Of a stretch of 64,000 nucleotides of DNA, positions 1 to 13,550 are shown piece after piece. Both the position numbers and the translations under genes were made by a program. The DNA is from Aristolochia californica. Lineage: Eukaryota > Streptophyta > Magnoliopsida > Piperales > Aristolochiaceae. The first letter of the stretch is position 1. Each line of letters starts with the position of its first letter. The notes under the pieces are model-generated. The model made no database searches. It was not told where the DNA came from and saw nothing but the letters and a program-made list of their open reading frames with translations. The stretch spans positions 22,577,013-22,641,012 of the forward strand of contig JARWKL010000007.1 in the NCBI GenBank assembly GCA_029961685.1, given 5' to 3'.

Positions 1-828
1 TCTACGATTGTTAGCTCAACTTTTTGAAAATGGGCAAAATAAGGGCTTGTTTGACTAGGGCAAATATCCCACCGCACGTTCACTTGAGAATTTAATGAGC
101 GTTTGTGATTCTCTTTAAAAGCTTTGGATCCCTAGGTCATTTGAATCTTTAACATGTTTCTGGCATGCATATCCATTTTTAAAACATGTGTAGAAAAAAT
201 ACCCTTCATGTTAAATTCCAAGATATTAGTTTTGGACTAGTGGAATTTCCCAAAATTGGATAACAAAACTTTTGTGTTCATTTGTGGTGTGTGAATAAAT
301 TTTCTTCATTTATTTTTTTTTATTGATTTTAACTTTTTCCGTACATCAACTATGAAATTTTCATTTTGCTGTGATCTATTTGCCTTTTTTGTTTACGGGA
401 TGAAGGGAGAGCGAAAAACTCGAAGTTTTGATTTAAGAAAAATGTGTACATCTAAAACGGAAATGCACAATGCACATATGTAGAGAAAGATAATTCCAAA
501 GAGTGTCTGTAATTTTTAGGGATTGTAAGCACTTTTCTGTTTTTATATCTCAGGTTTTGCAATCGTCGGGAAAAATGGGTTGCGGAAGATTTTTAACTAA
601 GTGTTGAATTGCAATCCATAAATCATTTCATATAAAAATATAGCCCGTTACACATGATAAATCACATTACAATCATCTATGATTAATTATGTCAGCTTTT
701 TGCAAATGGGCAAAATAATGGCATGTTTGACTCGGGTAAATATCCCACCGCAAGTTCACTTGAGAATTTAATGAGCGTTTGTTATTCTCTTTAAAAGTTT
801 TTCATCCATAGCTCATTTGCATCTTTAA

Positions 829-843
829 CATGTTTCAAACATG
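829..843. repeat. Short inverted repeat typical of B monomers
   Basis: CATGTTT-C-AAACATG is a perfect 7 bp inverted repeat with a single central base. It recurs at the same place in many B copies, for example about 6889-6903. C copies read CATGTTTCAAGCATG (one mismatch) and A copies CATGTTTCTGGCATG (three mismatches). It could be a protein-binding site, or an accident kept by homogenisation. Confidence 0.6.
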
Positions 844-3800
844 CATATCCATTTTTAAAACATGTGTGGACGAAATCTCTTTCTTGCAAAATTCCATGCT
901 ATTAGGGTTAAACTAGTGGAATTTCCCAAAATTGGATAACAAAACTTTTGTGTTCATTTGTGTTGGGTGAATAAATTTTCTTTATTTATATTTTTTATAA
1001 TTTTAAATTTTTTCTATCCATCAACTATAAAATTTTCATTTTTTTGTAAGCTTTTTGCCTTGTTTGTTTTCGGGATGAAGGGAGAGCGAAAAGTCAAAGT
1101 TTTGATTTAAGAAAAAAGTGTACATCTAAAATGGAAAAGCACAATGCACAATTGTAGTGAGAGATAATTCCAAAGAGTGTCTGTAATTTTTAGGGATTGT
1201 AATCTCTTTTTTAGTTTTTATATCTCAGGTTTTTCAATCGTCGGGAAAAATGGTGGCTGTGGATTTTTAACTGAGTGTTGAATTACAATCCATACGTCAT
1301 TTCAAAAAAAAAATATAGCCCATTACGCATGATAAATCACTTTACAATCATCTATGATTGCTAGATCAAATTTTTGAAAATGGGCAAAATAATGACTTGT
1401 TAGACTCGGGTATATCCCACCGCATGTTCACTTGAGAATTTAACAAGCGTTTGTTATTCTCTTTAAAAGCTTTGGATCCATAGGTCATTTGAATCTTTAA
1501 CATGTTTCAAGCATGCATATCCATTTTTAAAACATGTGTAGAAAAAATCTCCTTTAGGTAAAATTCCAATCTTCAAATGGTTGGACTAATGGAATTTCCC
1601 AAACTTGGATAACAAAAATTTTGTGTTCACTTGTGGTGTGGGAATAGGTATTTTGTATTTACATTAGTTATTATTTTAAATATTTTCCACAGATCAACTA
1701 TAAAATTGTTATTTTGTTGTGATCCTTTTTGCCTTTTTAGTTTTCGGGATGAAGGGGGAGCGAAAACTCAAAGTTCTGATTTAAGAAAAAAGTGTACATC
1801 TAAAATGGAAATGAACAATGCACAAATGTAGAGAGAGATATTTCTAAAGAGTGTCTGTATGTTTTAGGGATCGTATGCACTTTTTCATTTTTATATCTAA
1901 GAGTTTGCAAACGTCGGGAAACGGGGGAGGCGGGCGATTTTTAACTGTGTTGACTTCAAATCCATAAGTCATTTCTTACAAAACTATATCCCGTTACGCA
2001 TGACAAATCACTTTACAATCATCTATGATTGTTAGCTCAATTTTTGAATATGGGCAAAATAGTGGCTTGTTTGACTCGGGCAAATATCCCACCGCACGTT
2101 CACTTGAGAATTTAATGAGCGTTTGTTATTCTCTTTAAAAGCTTTGGATCCATAGGTCATTTGAATTTTTAACATGTTTCTGGCATGCATATCCATTTTT
2201 AAAACATGTGTAGAAAAAATCCCCTTCATGTAAAATTCCAAGATATTAGTTTTGGACTAGTGGAATTTCCCAAACTTGGATAACAAAACTTTTGTGTTCA
2301 TTTGTGGTGTGTGAATAAATTTTCTTCATTTACTTTTTTTATTGTTTTAAACTTTTTCCGTACATCAACTATGAAATTTTCATTTTGCTGTGATCTATTT
2401 GCCTTTTTTGTTCACGGGATGAAGGGAGAGCGAAAAACTCGAAGTTTTTCATTTAAGAAAAATGTGTACATCTAAAACGGAAATGCACAATGCACATATG
2501 TAGAGAGAGATAATTCCAAAGAGTGTCTATAATTTTTAGGGATTGTAAGCACCTTTTCATTTTTTTATCTCAGGTTTTGCAATCGTCGGGAAAATGGGTT
2601 GCGGAGGATTTTTAACTGAGTGTTAAATTGCAATCCATAAGTCATTTCATACAAAAAGATAGCCTGTTACACATGATAAATCACATTACAATCATCTATG
2701 ATTAATTATGTCAGCTTTTTGCAAATGGGCAAAATAATGGCATGTTTGACTTTGGTAAATATCCCACCGCAAGTTCACTTGAGAATTTAATGAGCGTTTT
2801 TTATTCTCTTTAAAAGCTTTGGATCCATCGGTCATTTGAATCTTTAACATGTTTCAAGCATGCCTATCTATTTTTAAAACATGTGTAGAAAAAATCTCTT
2901 TCATGTAAAATTCCAAGCTTAATAGGGTTGGACTAATGGAATTTCCCAAAATTGGATAACAAAACTTTTGTGTTCATTTGTGGTGTGTGAATAGAAATTT
3001 TTTATTTACATTAGTTATTATTTTAAATATTTTCCACACATCAACTATAAAAATTTTATTTTGTTGTGATCTTTTTTGCCTTTTTTGTTTACGGGATGAA
3101 GGGGGAGCGAAAACTCAAAGTTCTGATTTAAGAAAAAAGTGTACATCTAAAATGGAAATGCACAATGCACAAATGTAGAGAGAGATATTTCCAAAGAGTG
3201 TCTGTATGTTTTAGGGATTGTTTGCACTTTTTCGTTTTTATATATAAGGTTTTACAATCGTCGGGAAATGGGGGAGGCGGGCGATTTTTAACTGAGTGTT
3301 GACTTCAAATCCATAAATCATTTCTTACAAAAATAAAGCCCGTTACGCATGACAAATCACTTTACAATCATATATGATTGTTAGCTCAAATTTTTGAATA
3401 TGGGCAAAATAATGGCATGTTTGACTCGGGCAAATATCCCACCGCACGTTCACTTGAGAATTTAATGACAGTTAGTTATTCTCTTTAAATGATTTGGATC
3501 CATAGGTCATTTGAATCTTTAACATGTTTCTGGCATGCATATCCATTTGTAAAACATGTGTAGAAAAAATCTCCTTCATGTAAAATTCCAAGATATTAGT
3601 TTTGGACTAGTGGAATTTCCCAAACTTGGATAACAAAACTTTTGTGTTCATTTGTGGTGTGTGAATAAATTTTCTTCATTTACTTTTTTTATTGTTTTAA
3701 ACATTTTCTGTACATCAACTATGAAATTTTCATTTTGCTGTAATCTATTTGCCTTTTTTTTTTACGGGATGAAGGGAGAGCGAAAAAATCGAAGTTTTGA

Positions 3801-4789
3801 TTTAAGAAAAATGTGTACATCTAAAAGGGAAATGCACAATGTACATATGTAGAGAGAGATAATTCCAAAGAGTGTCTGTAATTTTTAGGGATTGTAAGCA
3901 CCTTTTCGTTTTTATATCTCAGGTTTTGCAATCGTCGGGAAAAATGGGTTGTGGAGGATTTTTAACTGAGTGTTGAATTGCAATCCATAAGTCATTTCAT
4001 ACAAAAATAGAGCCCGTTACGCATGATAAATCACATTACAATCATCTATGATTAATTATGTCAGCTTTTTGCAAATGGGCAAAATAATGGCATGTTTGAC
4101 TTGGGTAAATATCCCACCGCAAGTTCACTTGAGAATTTAATGAACGTTTTTTATTCTCTTTAAAAGCTTTGGATCCATAGGTCATTTGAATCTTTAACAT
4201 GTTTCAAGCATGCCTATCTATTTTTAAAACATGTGTAGAAAAAATCTCTTTCATGTAAAATTCCAAGCTTAATAGGGTTGGACTAATGGAATTTCCCAAA
4301 ATTGGATAACAAAACTTTTGTGTTCATTTGTGGTGTGTGAATAGAAATTTTTTGTTTACATTAGTTATTATTTTAAATATTTTCCACACATCAACTATAA
4401 AAATTTTATTTTGTTGTGATCTTTTTTGCCTTTTTTTTTTTTACGGGATGAAGGGGGAGCGAAAACTCAAAGTTCTGATTTAAGAAAAAAATGTACATCA
4501 AAAATGGAAATGCACAATGCACAAATGTAGAGAGAGATATTTCCAAAGAGTGTCTGTATGTTTAAAGGATCGTATGCACTTTTTCGTTTTTATATCTATG
4601 GTTTTGCAATCGTCAGGAAACGGGGGAGGCAGGCGATTTTTAACTAAGTGTTGACTTCAAATCCATTAGTCATTGCTTACAAAAATATAGCCCGTTACGC
4701 ATGACAAATCACTTTACAATCACCTATGATTGATATATCAAATTTTTGAAAAGTGGCAAAATAATGATTTGTTTGACTCGAGTAAATAT

Positions 4790-5463
4790 CCCACCGCACG
4801 TTCACTTTAGAATTTAATGAGCGTTTGTTATTCTCTTCAAAAACTTTGGATCCATAGGTCATTTGAATCTTTAACATGTTCCTGGCATGCATATCCATTT
4901 TTTAAACTTGTGTAGAAAAAATCCCCTTCATGTTAAATTCCAAGATATTAGTTTTGGACTAGTGGAATTTCCAAAAATTGGATAACAAAACTTTTGTGTT
5001 CATTTGCGTTGGGTGAATAAATTTTATTTCTTTATATTTGTTATTGTTTTACATTTTTTTCCATACATCAACTATAAAATTTTCATTTTGTTGTAAGCTT
5101 TTTGCCTTGATTGTTTTCGGGATGAAAGGAGAGCGAAAAGTCAAAGTTTTTATTTTAGAAAAAAGTGTACATTTAAAATGGAAAAGCACAATGCACAATT
5201 GTTGGGAGAGATAATTCAAAAGAGTGTCTGTAATTTTTAGGGATTGAAAGCTCTTTTTAGTTTTTATATTTGAGGTTTTGCACTCGTCGGGAAAAATTGG
5301 TGGCAGAGGATTTTTAACTTAGGGTTGAATTGCAATCCATAAGTCATTTCATAAAAAAATATAGCACGTTACGCATGATAAATCACTTTACAATCATCTA
5401 TGATTCTTAGATCAAATTTTTGAAGATGGGCAAAATAATGACTTGTTAGACTCGGGTAAATAT
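4790..5463 (+). repeat. A/B hybrid monomer
   Basis: It starts as A (AAGATATTAGTTTTGG near 4943) and changes to B within GGACTAGTGGAATTTCC (about 4957-4973), continuing as GCGTTGGGTGAATAAATT and a B ending with GGTGGCAGAGG. The switch tract is shared by A and B. The result is A-type in front and B-type behind, so C follows in correct order. Confidence 0.85.
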
Positions 5464-7971
5464 CCCACCGCACGTTCACTTGAGAATTTAATGAGCGTTT
5501 TTTATTGTCTTTAAAAGCTTTGGATCCATAGGTCATTTAAATATTTAACATGTTTCAAACATGCATATCCATTTTTAAAACATGTGTAGAAAAAATCTCC
5601 TTCAAGTAAAATTCCAAGCTTAATAGAGGTGGACTAATGGAATTTCCCAAACCTGGATAACAAAAATTTTTTGTGGCGTGTGAATAGATATTGTTTATTT
5701 ACATTAGTTATTATTTTAAGTATTTTCCACACATCAACTATAAAATTTTTATTTTGTTGTGATCTTTTTTGCCTTTTTTATTTACGGGATAAAGGGGGAG
5801 CGAAAACTCAAAGTTCTAATTCAAGAAAAAAGTGTACATCTAAAATGGAAATGCACAATGCAAAAATGTAGAGAGAGATATTTCCTAAGAGTGTCTGTAT
5901 GTTTTAGGGATCGTATGCACTTGTTCTTTTTTATATCTAAGGTTTTACAATCGTCGGGAAACGGGGGAGGTGGGCGATTTTTAACTGAGTGTTGAATTGC
6001 AATCCATAAGTCATTTCATACAAAAATATAGCTTGTTACGCATGATAAATCACTTTACAATTATCTTTGATTGTTATATCAAATTTTTGAAAAGTGGCAA
6101 AATAATGAGTTGTTAGACTCGGGTAAATATCCCACCGCACGTTCACTTGAGAATTTAATGAGCGTTTGTTATTCTCTTTAAAAACTTTGGATCCAAAGGT
6201 CATTTGAATCTTTAACATGTTTCTGGCATGCATATCCATTTTTAAAATATGTGTAGAAAAAATCCCCTTCATGTAAAATTCCAAGATATTAATTTTGGAC
6301 TAGTGGAATTTCCCAAACTTGGATAACAAAACTTTTATGTTCATTTGTGGCATGTGAATAAATTTTCTTCATTTACTTCTTTTATTGTTTCAAACTTTTT
6401 CCGTACATCAACAATGAAATTTTCATTTTGCTGTGATCTATTTGCCTTTTTTGTTTACGGGATGAAGGGAGAGCAAAAAACTCATGTTTTGATTTAAGAA
6501 AAATGTGTACATCTAAAACGGAAATGCACAATGCACATATGTAGAGAGAGATAATTCCAAAGAGTGTCTGTAATTTTTATGGATTGTAAGCACCTTTTCG
6601 TTTTTATATCTTTGGTTTTGCAATCGTCAGGAAAAATGGGTTGTGGAGGATTTTTAACTGAGTGTTGAATTGCAATCCATAAGTCATTTCATACAAAAAT
6701 ATAGCCCATTACGCATGATAAATCACATTACAATCATCTGTGATTAATTATGTCAGCTTTTTGCAAATGGGCAAAATAATGGCTTGTTTGACTCAGGTAA
6801 ATATCCCAACGCAAGTTCACTTGAGAATTTAATGAGCGTTTGTAATTCTCTTTAAAAGCTTTGCATCCATAGCTCATTTGCATCTTTAACATGTTTCAAA
6901 CATGCATATCCATGTTTAAAACATGTGTAGCTGAAATCTCTTTCTTGCAAAATTCCAAGCTATTAGGGTTAAACTAGTGGAATTTCCAAAAATTCGATAA
7001 CATAACTTTTGTGTTCATTTGTGTTGGGTGAATAAATTTTCTTTATTTATATTTGTTATTGTTTTAAATTTTTTCCATACTTCAACTATAAAATTTTCAT
7101 TTTGTTGTAAGCTTTTTGCCTTCTTTGTTTTCGGGATGAAGGGAGAGCGAAAACTCAAAGTTTTGATTTAAGAAAAACGTGTACATCTAAAATGGAAAAG
7201 CACAATGCACAATTGTAGGGAGAGATAATTCCAAAGAGTGTCTATAATTTTTAGGGATTGTAAGCTCTTTTTAGTTTTTATATCTCAGGTTTTGCAATCG
7301 TCGGGAAAAATTGGTGGCAGAGTATTTTTAAGTGAGTGTTGAATTGCAATCCATAAGTCATTTCATACAAAAATATAGCCCGTTACGCATAATAAATCAC
7401 TTTACAATCATCTATCATTGTTAGATCAAATTTTAGAAAATGGGCAAAATAATGACTTGTTAGACTCAGGTAAATATCTCACCGCACGTTCACTTGAGAA
7501 TTTAATGAGCGTTTGTTATTCTCTTTAAAAACTTTGGATCCATAGGTCATTTGAATCGTTAACATGTTTCAAGCATGCATATCCATTTTTAAAACATGTG
7601 TAGAAAAAATCTCCTTCATGTAAAATTCCAAGCTTAATAGGGTTGGACGAATGGAATTTCCCAAACTTGGATAACAAAACTTTTGTGTTCATTTGTGGTG
7701 TGTGAATAGATATTTTTTATTTACATTAGTTATTATTTTAAATATTTTCCTCACATCAACTATAAATTTTTTATTTTGTTGTGATCTTTTTTGCCTTTTT
7801 TGTTAACGGGATGAAGGGGGAACGAAAACTGAAAGTTCTGATTTAAGAAAAAAGTGTGCATCTAAAATGGAAATGCACAATGCACAAATGTAGAGAGAGA
7901 TATTTCCTAAGAGTGTCTGTATGTTTTAGGGATCGTATGCACTCTTTCGTTTTTATATCTAAGGTTTTGCA

Positions 7972-7988
7972 ATCGTCGGGAAACGGGG
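7972..7988 (+). promoter_or_regulatory. CENP-B-box-like word in type C (common form)
   Basis: ATCGTCGGGAAACGGGG in a C monomer. Against the mammalian CENP-B box (YTTCGTTGGAARCGGGA) it keeps TCGT, GG, AAACGGG, but has A for the second T, C for T, one extra G and a final G. The same word or close variants occur in most C copies at the start of the G-rich island; A and B copies read ATCGTCGGGAAAAA and diverge. Functional binding is doubtful because the spacing of the essential bases is changed. Confidence 0.4.
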
Positions 7989-10900
7989 GAGGCGAGCGAT
8001 TTTTAACTGAGTGTTGTCTACAAATCCATAAGTCATTTGTTAAAAAAATATAGCCCGTTACGTATGGTGAATCACTTTACAATCACCTATGATTGTTAGC
8101 TCAACTTTTTGAAAATGGGCAAAATAATGGCTTGTTTGACTCGGGTAAATATCCCACCGCACGATCACTTGAGAATTGATTGAGCGTTTGTTATTCTCTT
8201 TGAAAGCTTTGGATCAATAGGTCATTTGAATCTTTAAGATATTTCTAGCATGCATATCCATTTTTAAAACAGGTGTAGAAAAAATCTCCTTCATGTAAAA
8301 TTCCAAAATATTAGTTTTGGACTAGTGGAATTTCCCAAACTTGGCTAACAAAACTTTTGTGTTCATTTGTGGTGTGTGAATAAATTTTCTTCATTTACTT
8401 TTTTTATTGTTTTAAACTTTTTCCGTACATCAACTATGAAATTTTTATTTTGCTGTGATCTATTTGCCTTTTTTGTTTACGGGATGAAGGGAGAACGAAA
8501 AGCTCGAAGTTTTGATTTAAGAAAAATGTGTACATCTAAAACCGAAATGCGCAATGCACATATGTAGAGAGAGATAATTCAAAAGAGTGTCTGTAATTTT
8601 TAGGGTTGTAAGCACCTTTTCGTTTTTATATCTCAGGTTTTGCAATCGTCGGGAAAAGTGGGTTGCAGAGGATTTTTAACTGAGTGTTGAATTGCAATCC
8701 ATAAATCATTTCTTTAAAAAATATAGCCCATTACGCATGATAAATCACATTACAATCACCTATGATTAATTATGTCAGCGTTTTGCAAATGGGCAAACTA
8801 ATGGCATGTTTGACTCCGGTAAACATCCCACCGCAAGTTCACTTGAGAATTTAATGAGCGTTTGTTATTCTCTTTAAAAGCTTTGCATCCATAGCTCATT
8901 CGCTTCTTTAACATGTTTCAAACACGCATATCCATTTTTAAAACATGTGTGGATGAAATCTCTTTCTTGCAAAAATTTCAAGCTATTAGGGTTAAACTAG
9001 TGGAATTTATAAAAAATTGGATAACAAAACGTTTGTGTTCATTTGTGTTGGGTGAATAAATTTTCTTTATTTATATTTGTTATTGTTTTAAATTTTTTCC
9101 ATACATCAACTATAAAAATTTTATTTTGTTGTAAGCTTTTTGCCTTGTTTGTTTTCGGGATGAAGGGAGAGGGAAAAGTCAAAGTTTTGATTTAAAAAAA
9201 AAGTGTACATCTAAAATGGAAATGCACAATGCACAATTGTAGGGAGAGATAATTCCAAAGAGTGTCTTTAATTTTTAGGGATTGTAAGCTATTTTTAGTT
9301 TTTATATCTCAGGTTTTGCAATCGTCGGGAAAAATTGGTGGCAGAGGATTTTTAACTGAGTGTTGAATTGCAATCCATAAGTCATTTCATACAAAAATAT
9401 AGCCCATTACGCATGATAAATCACTTTACAATCATCTATGATTGTTAGATCAAATTTTAGAAAATGGGAAAAATAATGACTTGTTAGACTTGGGTAAATA
9501 TCCCATCGCACGTTCACTTGAGAATTTAATGAGCGTTTGTTATTCTCTTTAAAAGCTTTGGATCCATAGGTCATTTGAATCTTTAACATGTTTCAAGCAT
9601 GCATATCCATTTTTAAAACATGTGTAGAAAAAATCTCCTTCATGTAAAATTCCAAGCTTAATAGGGTTGGACTAATAGAATTTCCCAAACTTGGATAACA
9701 AAACTTTTGTGTTCATTTGTGGTGTGTGAATAGATTTTTTTTATTCACACTAGTTATTATTTTAAATATTTTCCACACATCAACTATAAAATTTTTATTT
9801 TGTTGTGATCTTCTTTGCCTTTGTTGTTTACGGGATGAAGGGGGATCGAAAGCTCAAAGTTCAGATTTAAGAAAAAAGTGTATATCTAAAATGGAAATGC
9901 ACAATGCAAAAATGTAGAGAGACATATTTCCAAAGAGTGTCTGTATGTTTTAGGGATCGTATGCACTCTTTCGTTTTTATATCCAAGGTTTTGCAATCGT
10001 CGGGCAACGGTGGAGGAGGGCGATTTTTAACTGAGTGTTGACTTCAAATCCATAAGTCATTTCTTACAAAAATATAGCCCGTTACGCATGACAAATCAAT
10101 TTCCAATCAACTATGATTGTTAGCTCAACTTTTTGAATATGGGCAAAATAATGGCTTGTTTGACTCGGGCAAATATCCCACCGCACGTTCACTTGAGAAT
10201 TTAATGAGTGTTTGTTATTCTCTTTAAAAGCTTTGGATCCATAGGTCATTTTAATCTTTAACATGTGTCTGGCATACATATCCATTTTTAAAACATGTGT
10301 AGAAAAAATCTCCTTCATGTAAAATTCCAAGATATTAGTTTTGGACTAGTGGAATTTCCCAAACTTGGATAACAAAACTTTTGTGTTCATATCTGGTGTG
10401 TGAATAAATTTTCTTCATTTACTTTTTTTATTGTTTTAAAATTTTTCTGTACATCAACTATGAAATTTTTATTTTGCTGTGATCTATTTGCCTTTTTTGT
10501 TTACGGGATGATGGGAGAGAGAAAAACTCGAAGTTTTGATTTAAGAAAAATGTGTACATCTAAAAGGGAAATGCACAATGCACATATGTAGAGAGAGATA
10601 ATTTCAAAGAGTGTCTGTAATTTTTGGGGATTGTAAGCGCTTTTCGTTTTTATATCTCAGGTTTTGCAATCGTCGGGAAAAGTGGGTTGCGGAGGATTTT
10701 TAACTGAGTGTTGAATTGCAATCCATAAGTCATTTCATTAAAAAATATTGCCCGTTACACATGATAAATCACATTACAATCACCTATGATTAATTATGGG
10801 AGCTTTTTGCAAATGGGCAAAATAATGACATGTTTGACTCCGGTAAACATCCCACCGCAAGTTCGCTTGAGAATTGAATGAGCGTTTGTTATTCTCTTTA

Positions 10901-12875
10901 AAAGCTTTGCATCCATAGCTCATTTGCATCTTTAACATGTTTCAAACACGCATATCCATTTTTAAAACATGTGTGGATGAAATCTCTTTCTTGAAAAAAT
11001 TCCAAGCTATTAGGGTTAAACTAGTGGAATTTCCCAAAATTGGATAACAAAATGTTTGTGTTCATTTCTGTTGGGTGAATAATTTTTTTTTATTTATAAT
11101 TTTTATTGTTTTAAATTTTTTCCATACGTCTACTATAAAATTTTCGTTTTGTTGTAAGGTTTTTGCCTTGTTTGTTTTCGGGATGAAGGTAGAGCGAAAA
11201 GTCAAAGTTTTGATTTAAGAAAAAAGTGTACATCTAAAATGGAAAAGCACAATGAACAATTGTAGGGAGAGATAATTCCAAAGAGTGTCTGTAATTTTTA
11301 GGGATTTTACGATCTTTTTACTTTTTATATATCAGGTTTTGCAATCGTCGGGAAAAATTGGTGGCAGAGGATTTTTAACTGAGTGTTGAATTGCAATCCA
11401 TAAGTCATTTCATACAAAAATATAGCCCGCTACGCATAATAAATCACTTTACAATCATCTATCATTGTTAGATCAAATTTTAGAAAATGGGCAAAATAAT
11501 GACTTGTTAGACTCAGGTAAATATCCCACCGCACGTTCACTTGAGAATTTAATGAGCGTTTGTTATTCTCTTTAAAAGCTTTGGATCCATAGGTCATTTG
11601 AATCTTTAACATGTTTCAAGCATGCATATCCATTTTTAAAACATGTGTAGAAAAAATCTCCTTCATGTAAAATTCCAAGGTTAATAGGGTTGGACTAATG
11701 GAATTTCCCAAGTTTGGATAACAAAACTTTTATGTTCATTTGTGGTGTGTGAATAGATATTTTTTATTTACATTAGTTATTATTTTAAATATTTTCCACA
11801 CATCAACTATAAAATTTTTATTTTGTTGTGATCTTTTTTTCCTTTTTTGTTTACGGGATGAAGGGGGAGCGAAAACTCAAAGTTCTGATTTAAGAAAAAA
11901 GTGTACATCTAAAATGGAAATACACAATGCACAGATGTAGAGAGAGATATTTCCAAAGAGTTTCTGTATGTTTTAGGGATCGTATGCACTCTTTCGTTTT
12001 TATATATAAGGTTTTGCAATGGTCGGGAAACGGGGAAGGCTGGCGATTTTTAACTGAGTGTTGGCTTCAAATCCATAAGTCATTTCTTACAAAAATATAG
12101 GCCGTTGCGCATGACAAATCACTTTACAATCACCTATGATTGTTAGCCCAACTTTTTGTATATGGGCAAAATAATGGCTTGTTTGACTCGGGCAAATATC
12201 CCACCGCACGTTCACTTGAGAATTTAATGAGCGTTTGTTATTGTATTTAAAAGCTTTGGATCCATAGGTCATTTGAATGTTTAACATGTTTCTGGCATGC
12301 ATATCCATTTTTAAAACTTGTGTAGAAAAAATCTCCTTCATGTAAAATTCCAAGATATTAGTTTTTGACTAGTGGAATTTCCCAGACTTGGATAACGAAA
12401 CTTTTGTGTTCATTTGTGGTGTGTGAATAAATTTTCTTCACTTACTTTTTTTATTGTTTTAAACTTTTTCCGTACATCAACTATGAAATTTTCATTTTGC
12501 TGTGATCGATTTGCCTTTTTTGTTTACGGGATGAAGGGAGAGCAAAAAACCTCAAAATATTGATTGAAGAAAAATGTGTACATCTAAAATGGAAATGCAC
12601 AATGCTCATATGTAGAGAGAGATAATTCCAAAGAGTGTGTGTAATTATTAGGGATTGTAAGCATCTTTTTGTTTTTATATCTCAGGTTTTGCAATCTTAG
12701 GAAAAAATTGGTTGCGGAGGATTTTTAACTGAGTGTTGAATTGCAATCCATAAGTCATTTCATACAAAAATAAAGCCCGTTACGCATGATAAATCACATT
12801 ACAATCACCTATGATTAATTATGTCAACTTTTTGCAAATGGGCAAAATAATGGCTTGTTTGACTCCGGTAGATAT

Positions 12876-13550
12876 CCCACCGCAAGTTCACTTGAGAATT
12901 TAATGAGCGTTTGTTATTCTCTTTAAAAGCTCTGCATCCATAGCTCATTTGCATCTTTAACATGTTTCAAACTTGCATATCCATTTTTAAAACATGTGTA
13001 GAAAAAATCTCCTTCATGTAAAATTCCAAGCTTAATAGGGTTGGACTAATGGAATTTCCAAAACTTGGATAGCAAAACTTTTGTGTTCATTTGTGGTGTG
13101 TGAATAGATATTTTTTATTTACATTAGTTATTATTTTAAATATTTTCCACATGTCAACTATAAAATTTTTATTTTGTTGTGATATTTTTTGCCTTTTTTG
13201 TTTACAGGATGAAGGGGGAGCGAAAACTTAAATTTCTAATTTAAGAAAAAAGTGTACATCTAAAATGAAATTCCACAATGCACAAATGTAGAGAGAGATA
13301 TTTCCAAAGAGTGTTTGTATGTTTTAGGGATCGTATGCACTTTTTCATTTTTATATCTAAGGTTTTGCAATCGTTGGGAAACGGGGGAGGCGGGCGATTT
13401 TTAACTGAGTGTTGACTTCAACCCATAAGTCATTTCTTACAAATATATAGCCCGTTACGCATGACAAATCACTTTACAAATCATCTATGATTGTTAGGGC
13501 AACTTTTTGAATATGGGCAAAATAATGGCTTGTTTGACTCGGGCAAATAT
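12876..13550 (+). repeat. B/C hybrid monomer
   Basis: The front is B (GCATCCATAGCTCATTTGC, TTTCAAACTTGCATATCC). The body from GTGTAGAAAAAATCTCC onward is C. The switch lies in the tract ATATCCATTTTTAAAACATG (about 12977-13000), which is common to all types. This one monomer replaces the usual B plus C. Confidence 0.85.
13370..13386 (+). promoter_or_regulatory. CENP-B-box-like word, closest form
   Basis: ATCGTTGGGAAACGGGG. Apart from the A for T near the start, the one extra G and the final G, it equals the mammalian box. It lies in the B/C hybrid at 12876. Confidence 0.42.

Larger units (their letters stand above)
1..6130 (+). repeat. Irregular array domain: A-B-C then A-C dimers
   Basis: The first 67 bases are the tail of a C linker. 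Then A, B, C (68-2087) are followed by A-C (2088-3437), A-C (3438-4789), an A/B hybrid (4790-5463) and C (5464-6130). Type B is missing twice: at about 2770-2820 and 4120-4170 the sequence passes from an A linker straight into a C body. The two A-C dimers share private variants, including GCATGCCTATCTATTTT near 2868 and 4208 and GAATAGAAATTTTTT near 2989 and 4339, so one is a recent copy of the other. No gene or insertion is visible. Confidence 0.88.

Noticed and set aside
4425..4442. Poly-T runs (for example near 4430, 38717 and 57520) as terminators or poly(A) tails of retrocopies
   Set aside because: They are length variants of T-rich tracts present at the same monomer positions in all copies.
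7972..7988. Calling the type C word a true CENP-B box
   Set aside because: The essential pattern TTCG-N4-A-N2-CGGG is not met: the first T is A and an extra G changes the spacing. Kept only as a resemblance.
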